The notes: generated from the letters alone by a model not told the origin. 64,000 nt of DNA from Polynucleobacter sp. 86C-FISCH (GCF_018882415.1 NZ_JACVOL010000001.1:1279531-1343530), one strand, 5' to 3'; shown: positions 16,852 through 24,461, numbered from the stretch's first letter. Translations and numbers: made by a program.

Positions 16852-16864
16852 ATAAAAATATATA
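16836..16864. promoter_or_regulatory. Candidate BigR/SqrR operators (AT-rich palindromes)
   Basis: Two overlapping palindromes: TATATT-AAGAT-AATATA (16836-16852) and TATATA-AAAA-TATATA (16849-16864). A wider pair GCAATT (16825-16830) and AATTGC (16867-16872) brackets both. BigR-type repressors are known to bind AT-rich palindromes in their own operon promoters, and an ArsR-type repressor of that group is encoded 0.9 kb away. Confidence 0.55.
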
Positions 16865-16915
16865 TCAATTGCTCTTTTTGAGCGGTAATGACGGTATTTT
16901 TTAGGAAGACTTGCC

Positions 16916-17788
16916 ATGAACCCAAAACCAAGCGCTGAAGTTAAGGCATTCTTTGATCCAGAAACCTGGACTTTTACGTATGTGGTGTATGCGGGTAAGA
17001 AAAGCCCCTGCGTAGTCATAGACTCCGTATTGAACTACGATCCGAAGTCAGGCAGAACGTCTACTCAGTCTGCTGATGAAGTTATTAGCTTTATTCAAGG
17101 TGAGCAATTGCAGCTAACTTGGATACTTGAAACCCATGCGCATGCTGATCACTTAACTGCAGCACCTTATATTCAGAGTAAATTGGGCGGCAAGATTGTC
17201 ATTGGTGACCATATTACTAATGTGCAAAACGTATTTAAGGGTGTATTTAACCTCGACGAGCAATTTGCTATTGATGGATCCCAGTTCGACTACTTATTAA
17301 AGGACGGTGAGTCCTTGCAATTTGGCAATCTCTCCTTAAAGGCTCTTTATGTGCCTGGCCATACGCCTGCTTGCATGGCTTATGAAATTGGGGATGCACT
17401 ATTTGTTGGCGACACCCTCTTCATGCCGGATGTTGGTACGGCGCGTTGCGACTTTCCGGGCGGTAGCGCTCAGACTTTATATCGGTCCATTCAGAAGGTA
17501 TTGGCTTACCCTGATGAGACAAAGTTATATATGTGTCATGACTATCCACCCACAGATCGTCCTGAAGCCTATTGCACAACGGTAGGTGAGGAGAAGAAAT
17601 CCAATATTCATGTGCATGATGGGGTAACTGAGGATGAATTCGTGAAAATGCGCAGTAAGCGTGATGCAACTCTAGCTATGCCTACTTTGATATTGCCATC
17701 CATTCAGGTCAATATACGTGCAGGCCATTTTCCAGAGCCAGAAACCAACGGCAAATCCTATTTAAAAATTCCATTAAACGCTCTTTAA
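16916..17788 (+). CDS. Persulfide dioxygenase, BLH/ETHE1-type metallo-beta-lactamase fold
   Basis: The 290-residue enzyme carries the metal motif HAHADH (His-74, His-76, Asp-78, His-79), then PGHTPACM, DVGTARCDFPGG and CHDY, which together give the mononuclear iron site of persulfide dioxygenases. DVGTARCDFPGG is characteristic of the Blh subgroup encoded with BigR. The reaction turns glutathione persulfide and oxygen into sulfite and glutathione, in the cytoplasm. The neighbouring repressor gene starts 1 bp after its stop, and a sulfite exporter is divergent, so the whole set fits hydrogen sulfide/persulfide detoxification. No rhodanese or sulfide:quinone reductase is adjacent. Confidence 0.9.
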   Translation: MNPKPSAEVKAFFDPETWTFTYVVYAGKKSPCVVIDSVLNYDPKSGRTSTQSADEVISFIQGEQLQLTWILETHAHADHLTAAPYIQSKLGGKIVIGDHITNVQNVFKGVFNLDEQFAIDGSQFDYLLKDGESLQFGNLSLKALYVPGHTPACMAYEIGDALFVGDTLFMPDVGTARCDFPGGSAQTLYRSIQKVLAYPDETKLYMCHDYPPTDRPEAYCTTVGEEKKSNIHVHDGVTEDEFVKMRSKRDATLAMPTLILPSIQVNIRAGHFPEPETNGKSYLKIPLNAL

Positions 17789-17789
17789 T

Positions 17790-18101
17790 ATGACTATTAC
17801 AAAATCCGAGCTAAAGAAAATGCAGGCGTCAGCTGCTGATGCTTGTAAGTTAATGAAAGTCTTATCTAATAGCGACCGTATGATGCTCTTATGTGAGATC
17901 GGCCAAGGTGAAAAGTGTGTCAGCGAGTTAGAGGCCGCTTTGGATCTACATCAACCTACGCTATCACAGCAATTAACTGTGCTTCGTAAAGAAAAGTTGG
18001 TAAAGACACGCAGAGAGGGTAAGCAAATTTACTATTCTCTAGCCAGTGAAGTAGCTGTAGCGGTCATGAGTCTACTCTACAAGCACTATTGCAAAAAGTA
18101 G
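17790..18101 (+). CDS. ArsR-family persulfide-responsive repressor, BigR/SqrR type
   Basis: The 103-residue protein has the winged-helix ArsR fold, with KVLSNSDRMMLLCEIGQGEKCVSELE before the recognition helix LDLHQPTLSQQLTVLRKEKLV and the wing REGKQIYYSLA. Cysteines at 35 and 101 are 66 residues apart, the same spacing as the redox pair reported for SqrR (41/107) and BigR (42/108), which form a polysulfide or disulfide bridge and release DNA. Cys-19 and Cys-43 are extra. It probably represses its own operon and the divergent exporter in the absence of persulfides. Confidence 0.88.
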   Translation: MTITKSELKKMQASAADACKLMKVLSNSDRMMLLCEIGQGEKCVSELEAALDLHQPTLSQQLTVLRKEKLVKTRREGKQIYYSLASEVAVAVMSLLYKHYCKK

Positions 18102-18105
18102 GCCT

Positions 18106-18531
18106 TCAACTCTGTTGGTTGGTGCTGTGCAGTTTTTGAAATGCATGTAACAAAAAAATAGCAAAGAAAAGTAAGCCGGTCATCCAGTGGACATCGATCG
18201 TAATGTCACGAATCTCCTCGGGGCCGTAATACAAAAGCGCACTGGTAACGAGAAGTACGGCCAAAAAGCTTAATTGGCTAAAGCCACTCCAGCACTTCCT
18301 GTTGGACTTATAGCCCGCCTTGATATGAAATGGCAGTACCGAACCAAGGGCCAGGGTTGCTAGCATAGCGGCAATACCATGGGCAGCTAGGATGCTATGA
18401 GCGCCAAGAGTGGTGCGCTGTATCTGAAATTGATGTCCTAGCAGATACATAAGGCCCGTGATAGAGCAGGTCATCATGCCGATAATCACAAACTTTCTTT
18501 GCCAGCTCGGCATTTTCCCAAGGCGGCTCAT
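18106..18531 (-). CDS. Four-helix membrane protein with paired histidines, possible b-type cytochrome
   Basis: The 141-residue protein has about four membrane helices. Histidines fall at 33, 45, 51, 69, 115 and 129; His-115 and His-129 lie in the last helix 14 residues apart, and His-51 with His-69 bracket the second helix. That arrangement is compatible with haem b ligands of small cytochrome b or DUF4405-like proteins, but no family match is certain. It is the last gene of the Fur-controlled operon and overlaps the apbE stop by 4 bp. It would be a natural electron donor from the quinone pool to the exported flavoprotein. Confidence 0.6.
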   Translation of the reverse strand: MSRLGKMPSWQRKFVIIGMMTCSITGLMYLLGHQFQIQRTTLGAHSILAAHGIAAMLATLALGSVLPFHIKAGYKSNRKCWSGFSQLSFLAVLLVTSALLYYGPEEIRDITIDVHWMTGLLFFAIFLLHAFQKLHSTNQQS

Positions 18532-19352
18532 GCAGAAATTCTCAGGGCTTGCGCTGAAAAGCGCGTGAAACAGGGATGGTGCTCATTATTGGATAAGGCT
18601 AAGACTTTGGTGAGGGCATCTGCATAGACGCACTCTTTAGCAAGCACCGAATAGGAGCCCAAAATCTCAGCGTGCACTTCAGAAAGGTTCTGGGCCAGGG
18701 GGTTAATGATGTGGCTTATCTGTTGATCTCTCTTGGCGAAGTAAAGACTGCTTGTTGCAATGGCGCCATCTTTCAAGGAACCAATCTCAATTAACTTTTC
18801 AGGAAGCTCTGGATCGCGGATCTGAATTGGTAGGGCAGTTTTTCCAAAGACCCGTAAGTCACCACCAGCATTTACTGAGCCTGATGTTATTCCCTCGGAG
18901 ATTAAAACTCTTACTGCCATGTCCACTGCAAACCCTTTGGCGATTCCACCAAGGTCTAGGCAGACTGGTCGATCTGATTTAATGAGATCAGGCGCCAAAA
19001 ACTGAATATCCTCAATTCCGCCAAGCTCATGGTTTGTGAAAGTGATGTGTCGCGGTAATAAGCCTGCAGCAACGAGACGGTGGCCAATGCCGCAATTGAA
19101 TAGGCCATCTGATGCCAAATACACTTCTTTGGCAATCCTGATCACTTGGGCTGTCCAAGGATGAACTTCAACGGCTTCCTTATGGGCAAGATGATTAATG
19201 AGGCTGAGCTCACTCTCAGGATTATGAAACCCCATGAGGTCGTGGACTTTCTGAATTGCATTGAAGGCGTTTTCAATCGCCTCCAATTTATCTTCATTCT
19301 CCCGAATGGAGATTTCCACAAAAGTCCCAAGCAAGGGTTTGCAACGAATCAT
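18528..19352 (-). CDS. apbE: FAD:protein FMN transferase
   Basis: The 274-residue protein has ApbE motifs: PLLGTFVEISI at the N-terminus, CLDLGGIAKGFAVDMAV about residue 152, NAGGDLRVFG about residue 180 and the TSSLYFAKR/ISHIINP segment. ApbE splits FAD and transfers FMN through a phosphoester bond to a Thr or Ser of the target. It overlaps the FMN-binding protein gene by 4 bp (ATGA), so target and enzyme are produced together. No signal peptide is visible at the N-terminus and no in-frame start further upstream is available, which is odd because the substrate looks exported. Confidence 0.92.
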   Translation of the reverse strand: MIRCKPLLGTFVEISIRENEDKLEAIENAFNAIQKVHDLMGFHNPESELSLINHLAHKEAVEVHPWTAQVIRIAKEVYLASDGLFNCGIGHRLVAAGLLPRHITFTNHELGGIEDIQFLAPDLIKSDRPVCLDLGGIAKGFAVDMAVRVLISEGITSGSVNAGGDLRVFGKTALPIQIRDPELPEKLIEIGSLKDGAIATSSLYFAKRDQQISHIINPLAQNLSEVHAEILGSYSVLAKECVYADALTKVLALSNNEHHPCFTRFSAQALRISA

Positions 19353-19921
19353 TTTGCTTTGATAGTTTGGGTTTGGGCGCCTGGCGAAGAGGTGTTCTTC
19401 AGGGCTAACTCATACAAAACAGCAACTCGCTTCACGCCATCAGTAAGATGCTTGCAAGAGAGGGTGGCTCCCCCAATATTTTGAATATCTTGGTTGAGCT
19501 TAATGGGATCATTCGCAGTCTTGCCAATAAATTGCTTACGCCATTGTGCCTCAGCCACTTCATAGCCATAAGACTCTACATACTCCAGTATCTCGATACC
19601 GGAGATGCTGCCATTGGGGTTGATGGCAACTACATAGGTAATCATCTCGTGCTTACCAACCACTTCATCGATGACCAGCCAACTACCGTCAGATGATTTC
19701 CAGATGCGATCTCCTTGAAAGGGATGGCGAATGCTGGATGCCGCACGCATCTTGTCTTGCAGATCATCGGTAATGATGATGGGCGTCTTTGTGAGCGCCT
19801 TATTGGGAAGAAGAATTTTCTGCGACTGCTCTACAGAAATATAAATTTTTGCATGGGCAATCATGGGTGCACTCATCATTGCCAGGCCAATAAGGGCCAA
19901 TGGGTTGGGTTTCCAAATCAT
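19349..19921 (-). CDS. Exported FMN-binding domain protein, ApbE substrate
   Basis: The 190-residue protein has an N-terminal signal peptide or anchor (PLALIGLAMMSAPMIAHA) and a C-terminal FMN-binding domain (PF04205 type). The flavinylation site lies at about 147-155, QNIGGATLS, where the usual motif is D-x-x-S/T-G-A-T-x-S/T; the acidic and hydroxyl residues before GAT are replaced by Gln and Gly. The domain carries covalent FMN and works as a one-electron carrier. It sits between a small protein gene and apbE in an iron-regulated operon, so a role in envelope electron transfer, for example to ferric iron, is plausible but unproven. Confidence 0.82.
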   Translation of the reverse strand: MIWKPNPLALIGLAMMSAPMIAHAKIYISVEQSQKILLPNKALTKTPIIITDDLQDKMRAASSIRHPFQGDRIWKSSDGSWLVIDEVVGKHEMITYVVAINPNGSISGIEILEYVESYGYEVAEAQWRKQFIGKTANDPIKLNQDIQNIGGATLSCKHLTDGVKRVAVLYELALKNTSSPGAQTQTIKAK

Positions 19922-19929
19922 GATTTCAT

Positions 19930-20109
19930 TTATGCGGTGAGTAATTCGTTTGCTTCGTTACAAAGCGCCTGTATTTCTGGGTTGATGTCCTGAAGAGTGG
20001 ATAGTTTTTCAAACATCATCAGCGCTCTTTGTTTAGCTGTTTGACATTGCGTCGCTTGAAATTTGACCAAGTGACTGAGGGCGGCAACTAGTAGATTCTG
20101 AATTTCCAT
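19930..20109 (-). CDS. Small alpha-helical protein, 59 aa
   Basis: The reverse strand is open from ATG 20109 to TAA 19930 and encodes 59 residues (starts MEIQNLLVAALSHLVKFQAT, ends CNEANELLTA). It has an AAAGAA-type ribosome binding site and lies 12 bp after the beta-barrel gene and 8 bp before the FMN-binding protein gene, all on the same strand. It lacks a signal peptide and membrane helix and contains two cysteines (20 and 50). No family was recognised. Its fixed position within the operon supports a real gene. Confidence 0.6.
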   Translation of the reverse strand: MEIQNLLVAALSHLVKFQATQCQTAKQRALMMFEKLSTLQDINPEIQALCNEANELLTA

Positions 20110-20121
20110 AAGTTCTTTCTT

Positions 20122-21036
20122 TTAATTGAGGGGGAAGCCAACTTTGACGATGAATTCATTTACGGAGTGGCTATCCCAAACGCGTGCGTTTGAGCATTCC
20201 GCTTCACCGCCGCCCATACAAGTGCCGCCTGCAAGTTGATAGCGCCATGCACCAGTTACCCACCAATCTTTTGCTGCATAGTGCATGTTGGGGCCGACAA
20301 ACGTAGCTCTTTGTACTTGATTGCGTAAATTCAACTCGGAATAGTCATTATGAAAACGTGCCTCTACTCCTGCCGACCATTTGGGGGCGAAGCGATAGCT
20401 AGCGCCAACTAAAAAGTCCAACATCGATTCAGGCACATTGCCGTTTTCAATAAACTTCAGGCGTTCATTTGCAACCACAACGTTGCCCGCCAAAATTAAG
20501 CGATCATCAATAAAGTTTGATTGCAGTAAAAGCCTTGCCTCTAATTCGTCTTTATTTCTACCCCAAGTAGGTTCAAGGTATAAGCCCACGCCAACGGGTG
20601 AGGTTACTGGGTTGGTTATGCGATAGATTGCCTCAAGAGATCCACCCTCGATACCACTTTTTTTATAGGCTGTAGCAGGGTCATGTGAAGAAGGTACGCC
20701 ATAACCACCCGTACAGGTTGGGGAGTCGCCACAGGCATCTGGATTTGTGTAATTTTGATTGGCGCTGGTGTAGTAGGAGTTGATATAGCCTGCTACTTGT
20801 AGATCGTTGGTCAGACCGTACTCCAATTCCGTCCTTGCGGTCCATGCATCGTAGGTGCCCGATGCCTGTTGCTTATTCAGTTGCAGTCGCTGCTCAAACT
20901 CCAGCTTTCCTTTGGGCTGCAAATCTAAGGTGTAAATCCAGCCGAATGCGCCCTCACCAGCATGGGCAAAAGAAAAATGAAGGGTGGCAAGAAGAAAGAT
21001 ACTGAAGGCGAGAAGTCTATTAATGGTCAATTTCAT
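20122..21036 (-). CDS. Outer-membrane beta-barrel protein (DUF6662-like)
   Basis: The 304-residue precursor has a signal peptide (LLAFSIFLLATLHFSFAHA, cut before GEGAFGW). The mature part has the alternating pattern of a beta-barrel, starting with FGWIYTLDLQPKGKLEFEQRL and including RTELEYGLTNDLQVAGYINSYY, and ends in KVGFPLN. A disulfide-rich loop (CGDSPTC) and another cysteine pair (CMGGGEAEC) are probably surface loops. It is the first gene of the operon behind two Fur boxes. It resembles transport-type barrel proteins of the DUF6662 kind; whether it passes iron or another solute is unknown. Confidence 0.7.
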   Translation of the reverse strand: MKLTINRLLAFSIFLLATLHFSFAHAGEGAFGWIYTLDLQPKGKLEFEQRLQLNKQQASGTYDAWTARTELEYGLTNDLQVAGYINSYYTSANQNYTNPDACGDSPTCTGGYGVPSSHDPATAYKKSGIEGGSLEAIYRITNPVTSPVGVGLYLEPTWGRNKDELEARLLLQSNFIDDRLILAGNVVVANERLKFIENGNVPESMLDFLVGASYRFAPKWSAGVEARFHNDYSELNLRNQVQRATFVGPNMHYAAKDWWVTGAWRYQLAGGTCMGGGEAECSNARVWDSHSVNEFIVKVGFPLN

Positions 21037-21068
21037 GGTTATTTGAGGTTGATGGTTAAAAGTCTAAA

Positions 21069-21083
21069 TGAGAACGGTTCTCA
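21069..21083. promoter_or_regulatory. Fur box 1
   Basis: TGAGAACGGTTCTCA is a perfect 7-1-7 inverted repeat of the type bound by Fur. It covers the region from the -10 element to the expected transcription start of the operon at 20122-21036 and below. Confidence 0.8.
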
Positions 21084-21112
21084 ATATTACATCAAATGAG
21101 AATGATTCTCAA
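21084..21112 (-). promoter_or_regulatory. Promoter of the flavinylation operon
   Basis: On the minus strand TTGAGA (21107-21112) and TAATAT (21084-21089) are separated by exactly 17 bp. The -35 element is inside Fur box 2 and the -10 element abuts Fur box 1, so Fur binding would block RNA polymerase when iron is plentiful. Confidence 0.75.
21097..21111. promoter_or_regulatory. Fur box 2
   Basis: TGAGAATGATTCTCA is a perfect 7-1-7 inverted repeat, centred 28 bp from Fur box 1. It covers the -35 element of the minus-strand promoter and may also influence the divergent DUF3820 gene. Confidence 0.85.
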
Positions 21113-21187
21113 CTAAATAAATGACCATAGCCTCAAAAATGGTGGAATCTATAGGCCCATTCTTATTTGCTTGTAAGATTTCCACAG

Positions 21188-21430
21188 ATGAATGCCGAAT
21201 CCTTGGAAAAACTAGTTTTGATGAAGATGCCTTTTGGTAAGTACGCAGGGCGTGCTTTGGCAGACTTGCCGGGGAATTATTTGGCTTGGTTTGCGCGCGA
21301 AGGTTTCCCTAAGAGCGAGTTGGGGCAATTGCTAGAGTTGATGCATACCTTGGATCACAATGGTTTGCGAGGATTGTTAGCGCCAATCCAGCGGGCCCAT
21401 GGCCTTGCGGCTAAATCTAAATTACTTTGA
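21188..21430 (+). CDS. DUF3820 family protein
   Basis: From the ATG at 21188 (MNAESLEKLVLMKMPFGKYA) the product has 80 residues; a TTG seven codons upstream is a less likely start. The segment MPFGKYAGRALADLPGNYLAWFAREGFP is the core of DUF3820, small proteins sometimes annotated as putative quorum-sensing-regulated virulence factors without a known activity. The 3' end overlaps the convergent nuclease gene by 9 bp. It is divergent from the Fur-controlled operon and shares its promoter region. Confidence 0.78.
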   Translation: MNAESLEKLVLMKMPFGKYAGRALADLPGNYLAWFAREGFPKSELGQLLELMHTLDHNGLRGLLAPIQRAHGLAAKSKLL

Positions 21431-22447
21431 GCGAATAATGAGGGTGGCGCGATTGCGTTCGTAGGTCACCGTTGCAGACTCTGGTGGACTGCTTTGCATC
21501 AAAGTTACCTTGAGATTAGTTTGAGATTCAATTTGCAAGACGATTTGTTTCGCGAGACTCTCATTACGATCATATTGAACTTGAATGCTCTCCACCTTAC
21601 CCGCCTTGATGTTGTCAATGACTCCATTAAGCTTGCTTGAGGAATACGCATCAAAAAATACTGGATACCAGCCACCTATGTATGGCCTCTGACCCTGTGT
21701 TTTCAATGGTTCTGGGCTTATGGCATCTGGCTTAACCGTGTCATCAATCCCGGATAATTGAAAATCAATCCCCGTTTTTTGTACTAACTCTTTATAACTA
21801 ATTGGGGGAGTCATATTGGCTTCGTTGGTGTTCTCAATCCAATAAGCCCATGCAGTATTTTTGCTGGGGTCATAAACTAACTTGAAGAGGTGACTCGGAA
21901 TGGTCACGCGACTTCTGCCAATGCTGCCGCTATTGCCAGTGGAACCAGTAAATACATAAATATCACCGGCAGCTCTTTTAACGTAGGCTCGTGTAGGTTC
22001 TTCTACATTTTTCGCCCAGATGCCCTGATTGTTTTGTCTTGCCTGGGGCATCATGTTCGCCAATGAGAATGATTGAGCCATCGAACGCTCGTTACTCATA
22101 TCACCTGCGGGCGCATTGTGGCCGCGGTCGTAGCCGCTACCACGGTAATCTGAGAGTAAGGCTCGCTCAGAGAAGGGCAGTCTGGCCTCCTCGTAAAACT
22201 GATTACTTCTGCGCGGGTGCGGTGCAGAAAATTGTTCTTTGTTGAGTTTCTCTATCGTATAGATAGGCTTCTTATCATGGGGGGAGTAATAAATCGCAAA
22301 ACTGTCGAAGCAGAGGTCACGTCCAACTTGGGCGCTGACCGGTATTTGTTGGCGAGGAAAAAGATCCTTGCAGTCATCAAAGGCTGCAAAAGTATTTAGT
22401 GAGATGGAGAGAGCTGTAAGGGCTAGCAGGCTGCGCAAAAACTTCAT
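21422..22447 (-). CDS. Secreted DNA/RNA non-specific endonuclease (NUC1 family)
   Basis: From the ATG at 22447 the 341-residue precursor has a signal peptide (KFLRSLLALTALSISLNTFA). The nuclease core contains the catalytic motif YDRGHNAPAGDMSNE, with the general-base His, and NQGIWAKNVEEPTRAY with the metal-binding Asn. Such betabetaalpha-metal enzymes cut single- and double-stranded DNA and RNA outside the cytoplasm and often serve nutrient scavenging. About 85 C-terminal residues (from LNGVIDNIKAGKVESIQVQY onward) extend beyond the usual nuclease domain. A reading frame continuing to 22510 lacks a better signal peptide. Confidence 0.88.
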   Translation of the reverse strand: MKFLRSLLALTALSISLNTFAAFDDCKDLFPRQQIPVSAQVGRDLCFDSFAIYYSPHDKKPIYTIEKLNKEQFSAPHPRRSNQFYEEARLPFSERALLSDYRGSGYDRGHNAPAGDMSNERSMAQSFSLANMMPQARQNNQGIWAKNVEEPTRAYVKRAAGDIYVFTGSTGNSGSIGRSRVTIPSHLFKLVYDPSKNTAWAYWIENTNEANMTPPISYKELVQKTGIDFQLSGIDDTVKPDAISPEPLKTQGQRPYIGGWYPVFFDAYSSSKLNGVIDNIKAGKVESIQVQYDRNESLAKQIVLQIESQTNLKVTLMQSSPPESATVTYERNRATLIIRSK

Positions 22448-22955
22448 GGGTTCTAAGTGTAGGACCTCTCCCATAGGCGATACCAACTTTCTATCTAGAG
22501 CTAGCTCCATAGCTAATAAGAAAACTATACATGGTTGCCGATATTCTTTGTCTTAAGAGGCGCTTATCGCTGTATCTGCCTTGATTGATAGCTCATTGCA
22601 ATAGGCCCTTGTCGCCTACTACCCGTAGAAATAGCTGGGCGTGAAAACACTAGATATATGGTTTTTGAGCTTCCATTTTTTAGGAAAATCGCAAAAAAGT
22701 CCGGTTTTATGTATTTTTTTATAGAGTGAAATTAGCGCCTCCTAACTTTTATAAGTCATTGATTTTATTAACTTATATATAGTATTTGGGGGGTATACAC
22801 AGGAACTCTCGGATTTCTAGATCAATAAGTTATGGTTTATTACTTCTTTATTCTTGACTTGATATAAGAATCTTCTTAGGATGACCCATGTTTTTTAGAT
22901 ATTGCAATGCAGCATAAAACGGCAGTTCAGTTTTTTGAGGTCTTGCAAACAATGA
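22448..22955. other. 508-bp intergenic region without a gene
   Basis: The region is AT-rich and lies between the divergent nuclease and lytic transglycosylase genes. A sigma-70-like promoter is seen at 22854-22882 on the plus strand. No open frame of convincing quality, tRNA or long hairpin was found in the remainder; it presumably also holds the nuclease promoter. Confidence 0.5.
22854..22882 (+). promoter_or_regulatory. Promoter of the lytic transglycosylase gene
   Basis: TTGACT (22854-22859) and TAGGAT (22877-22882) are 17 bp apart. The predicted start about 22889 leaves a leader of some 65 bases before the ATG at 22956. Confidence 0.5.
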
Positions 22956-23948
22956 ATGAGTAAATGTTTATCTAACAATTTGAGCGATATGCAGAGCCCG
23001 CAACCAACCATGTTGGCTGCTAAAGAGCTGCTAGCGCATGCCATGGCTCCAGTCTATCGAGTCATTAATGGCTTACTTGTTGTTACTGTATTTATGGTGG
23101 TTGGTCTTTGGCTTTCAGGTAACGGCACTAATGCTGGCGCTTTCGATCTAGCACGCATTCTGGTCCCGGATGAAGCCCGTCACATGGTTTGGAGCAATGG
23201 CTTTGGCATGCTCAACCAATATAAAGAATCTAATGAAGTGGCTGCTGCCCCGGCTGCAGATACTGAAATCGCAGCAGTGATCTATAACAAATCCAAGCTG
23301 CCAGCTACTACTGGTTTGGGAAGCGCCAAGCAACAAACGGTCGCCTTGTTAATGCCTTCTGTAGCGCAAATGCAGGTGAAGTCGATTTCTCATTTGTCTG
23401 ATCGCATTCCAACTTCTAAGATTGATCCCCAGGCTTTGGATAGCAACCTCATGGGTTCCCTACAGAACCAACGGGCGGTGGCGGATTTCTTTGAAAAGAA
23501 ATACAGCCTCGATCGCTCGAAGATTGAAGAGTATGTTTCTAACACCATCTTGATTGCCAAAGAAGTCAACATTGATCCAGTTCTTTTGTTGGCGGTAATT
23601 TCTGTGGAATCCAACTTCAATCCAAATACCAAGAGTCACGCTGGCGCTGAAGGCTTGATGCAGGTGATGACTTCAGTACATAAAGATAAGTATGCAATTT
23701 TTGGCGGCACCTCTGAGGCTGTTAAGCCAGAGGTCAACATTCGTGTTGGCGCCTATATCCTGAAGTATCTGATTGCTACAGCGGGTTCATTGCGCAATGG
23801 ATTGAAGTACTACGTAGGCGCTGCCAACGCTGAGGATGACGGTGGTTACGCTGACAAGGTTATGGCAGAAAGAAATCGCCTCATTAGCTTGTGCCAAAAC
23901 CGCTCAACAAATCGCTTAACCTTGAATGGTAAGGACTTGCGCTCTTAA
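22956..23948 (+). CDS. Membrane-anchored lytic transglycosylase (SLT domain)
   Basis: The 330-residue protein has one membrane helix at about 38-55 (VINGLLVVTVFMVVGLWLSG), a long linker and a C-terminal SLT domain from about residue 190. Catalytic Glu-218 lies in VISVESNFNPNTKSHAGAEG, followed by GLMQVM and the NIRVGAYILKYL motif. It cleaves peptidoglycan glycan strands non-hydrolytically in the periplasm during wall turnover. The start at 22956 directly follows a four-codon frame ATGAATGAGTAA at 22952 that overlaps it; MQSPQPTM at codon 12 is an alternative start. Confidence 0.87.
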   Translation: MSKCLSNNLSDMQSPQPTMLAAKELLAHAMAPVYRVINGLLVVTVFMVVGLWLSGNGTNAGAFDLARILVPDEARHMVWSNGFGMLNQYKESNEVAAAPAADTEIAAVIYNKSKLPATTGLGSAKQQTVALLMPSVAQMQVKSISHLSDRIPTSKIDPQALDSNLMGSLQNQRAVADFFEKKYSLDRSKIEEYVSNTILIAKEVNIDPVLLLAVISVESNFNPNTKSHAGAEGLMQVMTSVHKDKYAIFGGTSEAVKPEVNIRVGAYILKYLIATAGSLRNGLKYYVGAANAEDDGGYADKVMAERNRLISLCQNRSTNRLTLNGKDLRS

Positions 23949-23976
23949 TCAAGTACGTCTTTTAAATGCTGCTGAA

Positions 23977-24005
23977 TAAAAAAGCCACCCTCGGGTGGCT
24001 TTTGC
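23977..24005. terminator. Bidirectional terminator
   Basis: AGCCACCC, loop TC, GGGTGGCT, with an A-tract before and TTT after. It separates the lytic transglycosylase gene from the convergent FKBP gene. Confidence 0.85.
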
Positions 24006-24026
24006 TTTACTGCTCACTAAGGTTCC

Positions 24027-24374
24027 TTAGTTAACGCCGTGTAATTCCACATCAAATACGAGTGTTGCATTTGGAGGAATAACGCCGCCAGCACCGCGCG
24101 GTCCGTAGCCCATTTCAGAAGGAATGATCAAAGTGCGTTTGCCACCAATTTTCATGCCCGCCACACCCTCATCCCAACCCTTAATCACATGGCCGGCACC
24201 CAATGGAAAGCTAAACAGTTGGCCGCGATCTAGTGAGCTATCAAACTTTTGACCCTTGTGGTCAGCAGCTTTCTCGTCATATAGCCAGCCGGTGTAATGT
24301 ACGTCCACATGATTACCTGCTGCAGCCTCTTTTCCTTCGCCAACAACGGTATCGATTTTTTTGAGTTCACTCAT
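24027..24374 (-). CDS. FKBP-type peptidyl-prolyl cis-trans isomerase
   Basis: The 115-residue single-domain FKBP shows [49 protein letters not shown] (read as separate adjacent motifs) and the C-terminal [15 protein letters not shown], covering the whole active-site pocket. It catalyses prolyl isomerisation during protein folding. It has no signal peptide and lacks the metal-binding insert of SlyD, so it is probably a cytosolic folding factor. It is monocistronic and divergent from the DUF6352-like gene. Confidence 0.93.
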   Translation of the reverse strand: MSELKKIDTVVGEGKEAAAGNHVDVHYTGWLYDEKAADHKGQKFDSSLDRGQLFSFPLGAGHVIKGWDEGVAGMKIGGKRTLIIPSEMGYGPRGAGGVIPPNATLVFDVELHGVN

Positions 24375-24461
24375 GATGTTTTCCTATTTCACGCAAATTG
24401 ACTGGCTAGTATATTCTGAGCTTTATAAATTCTGATAGCACGCTAACTTTAGTTAAAACGT

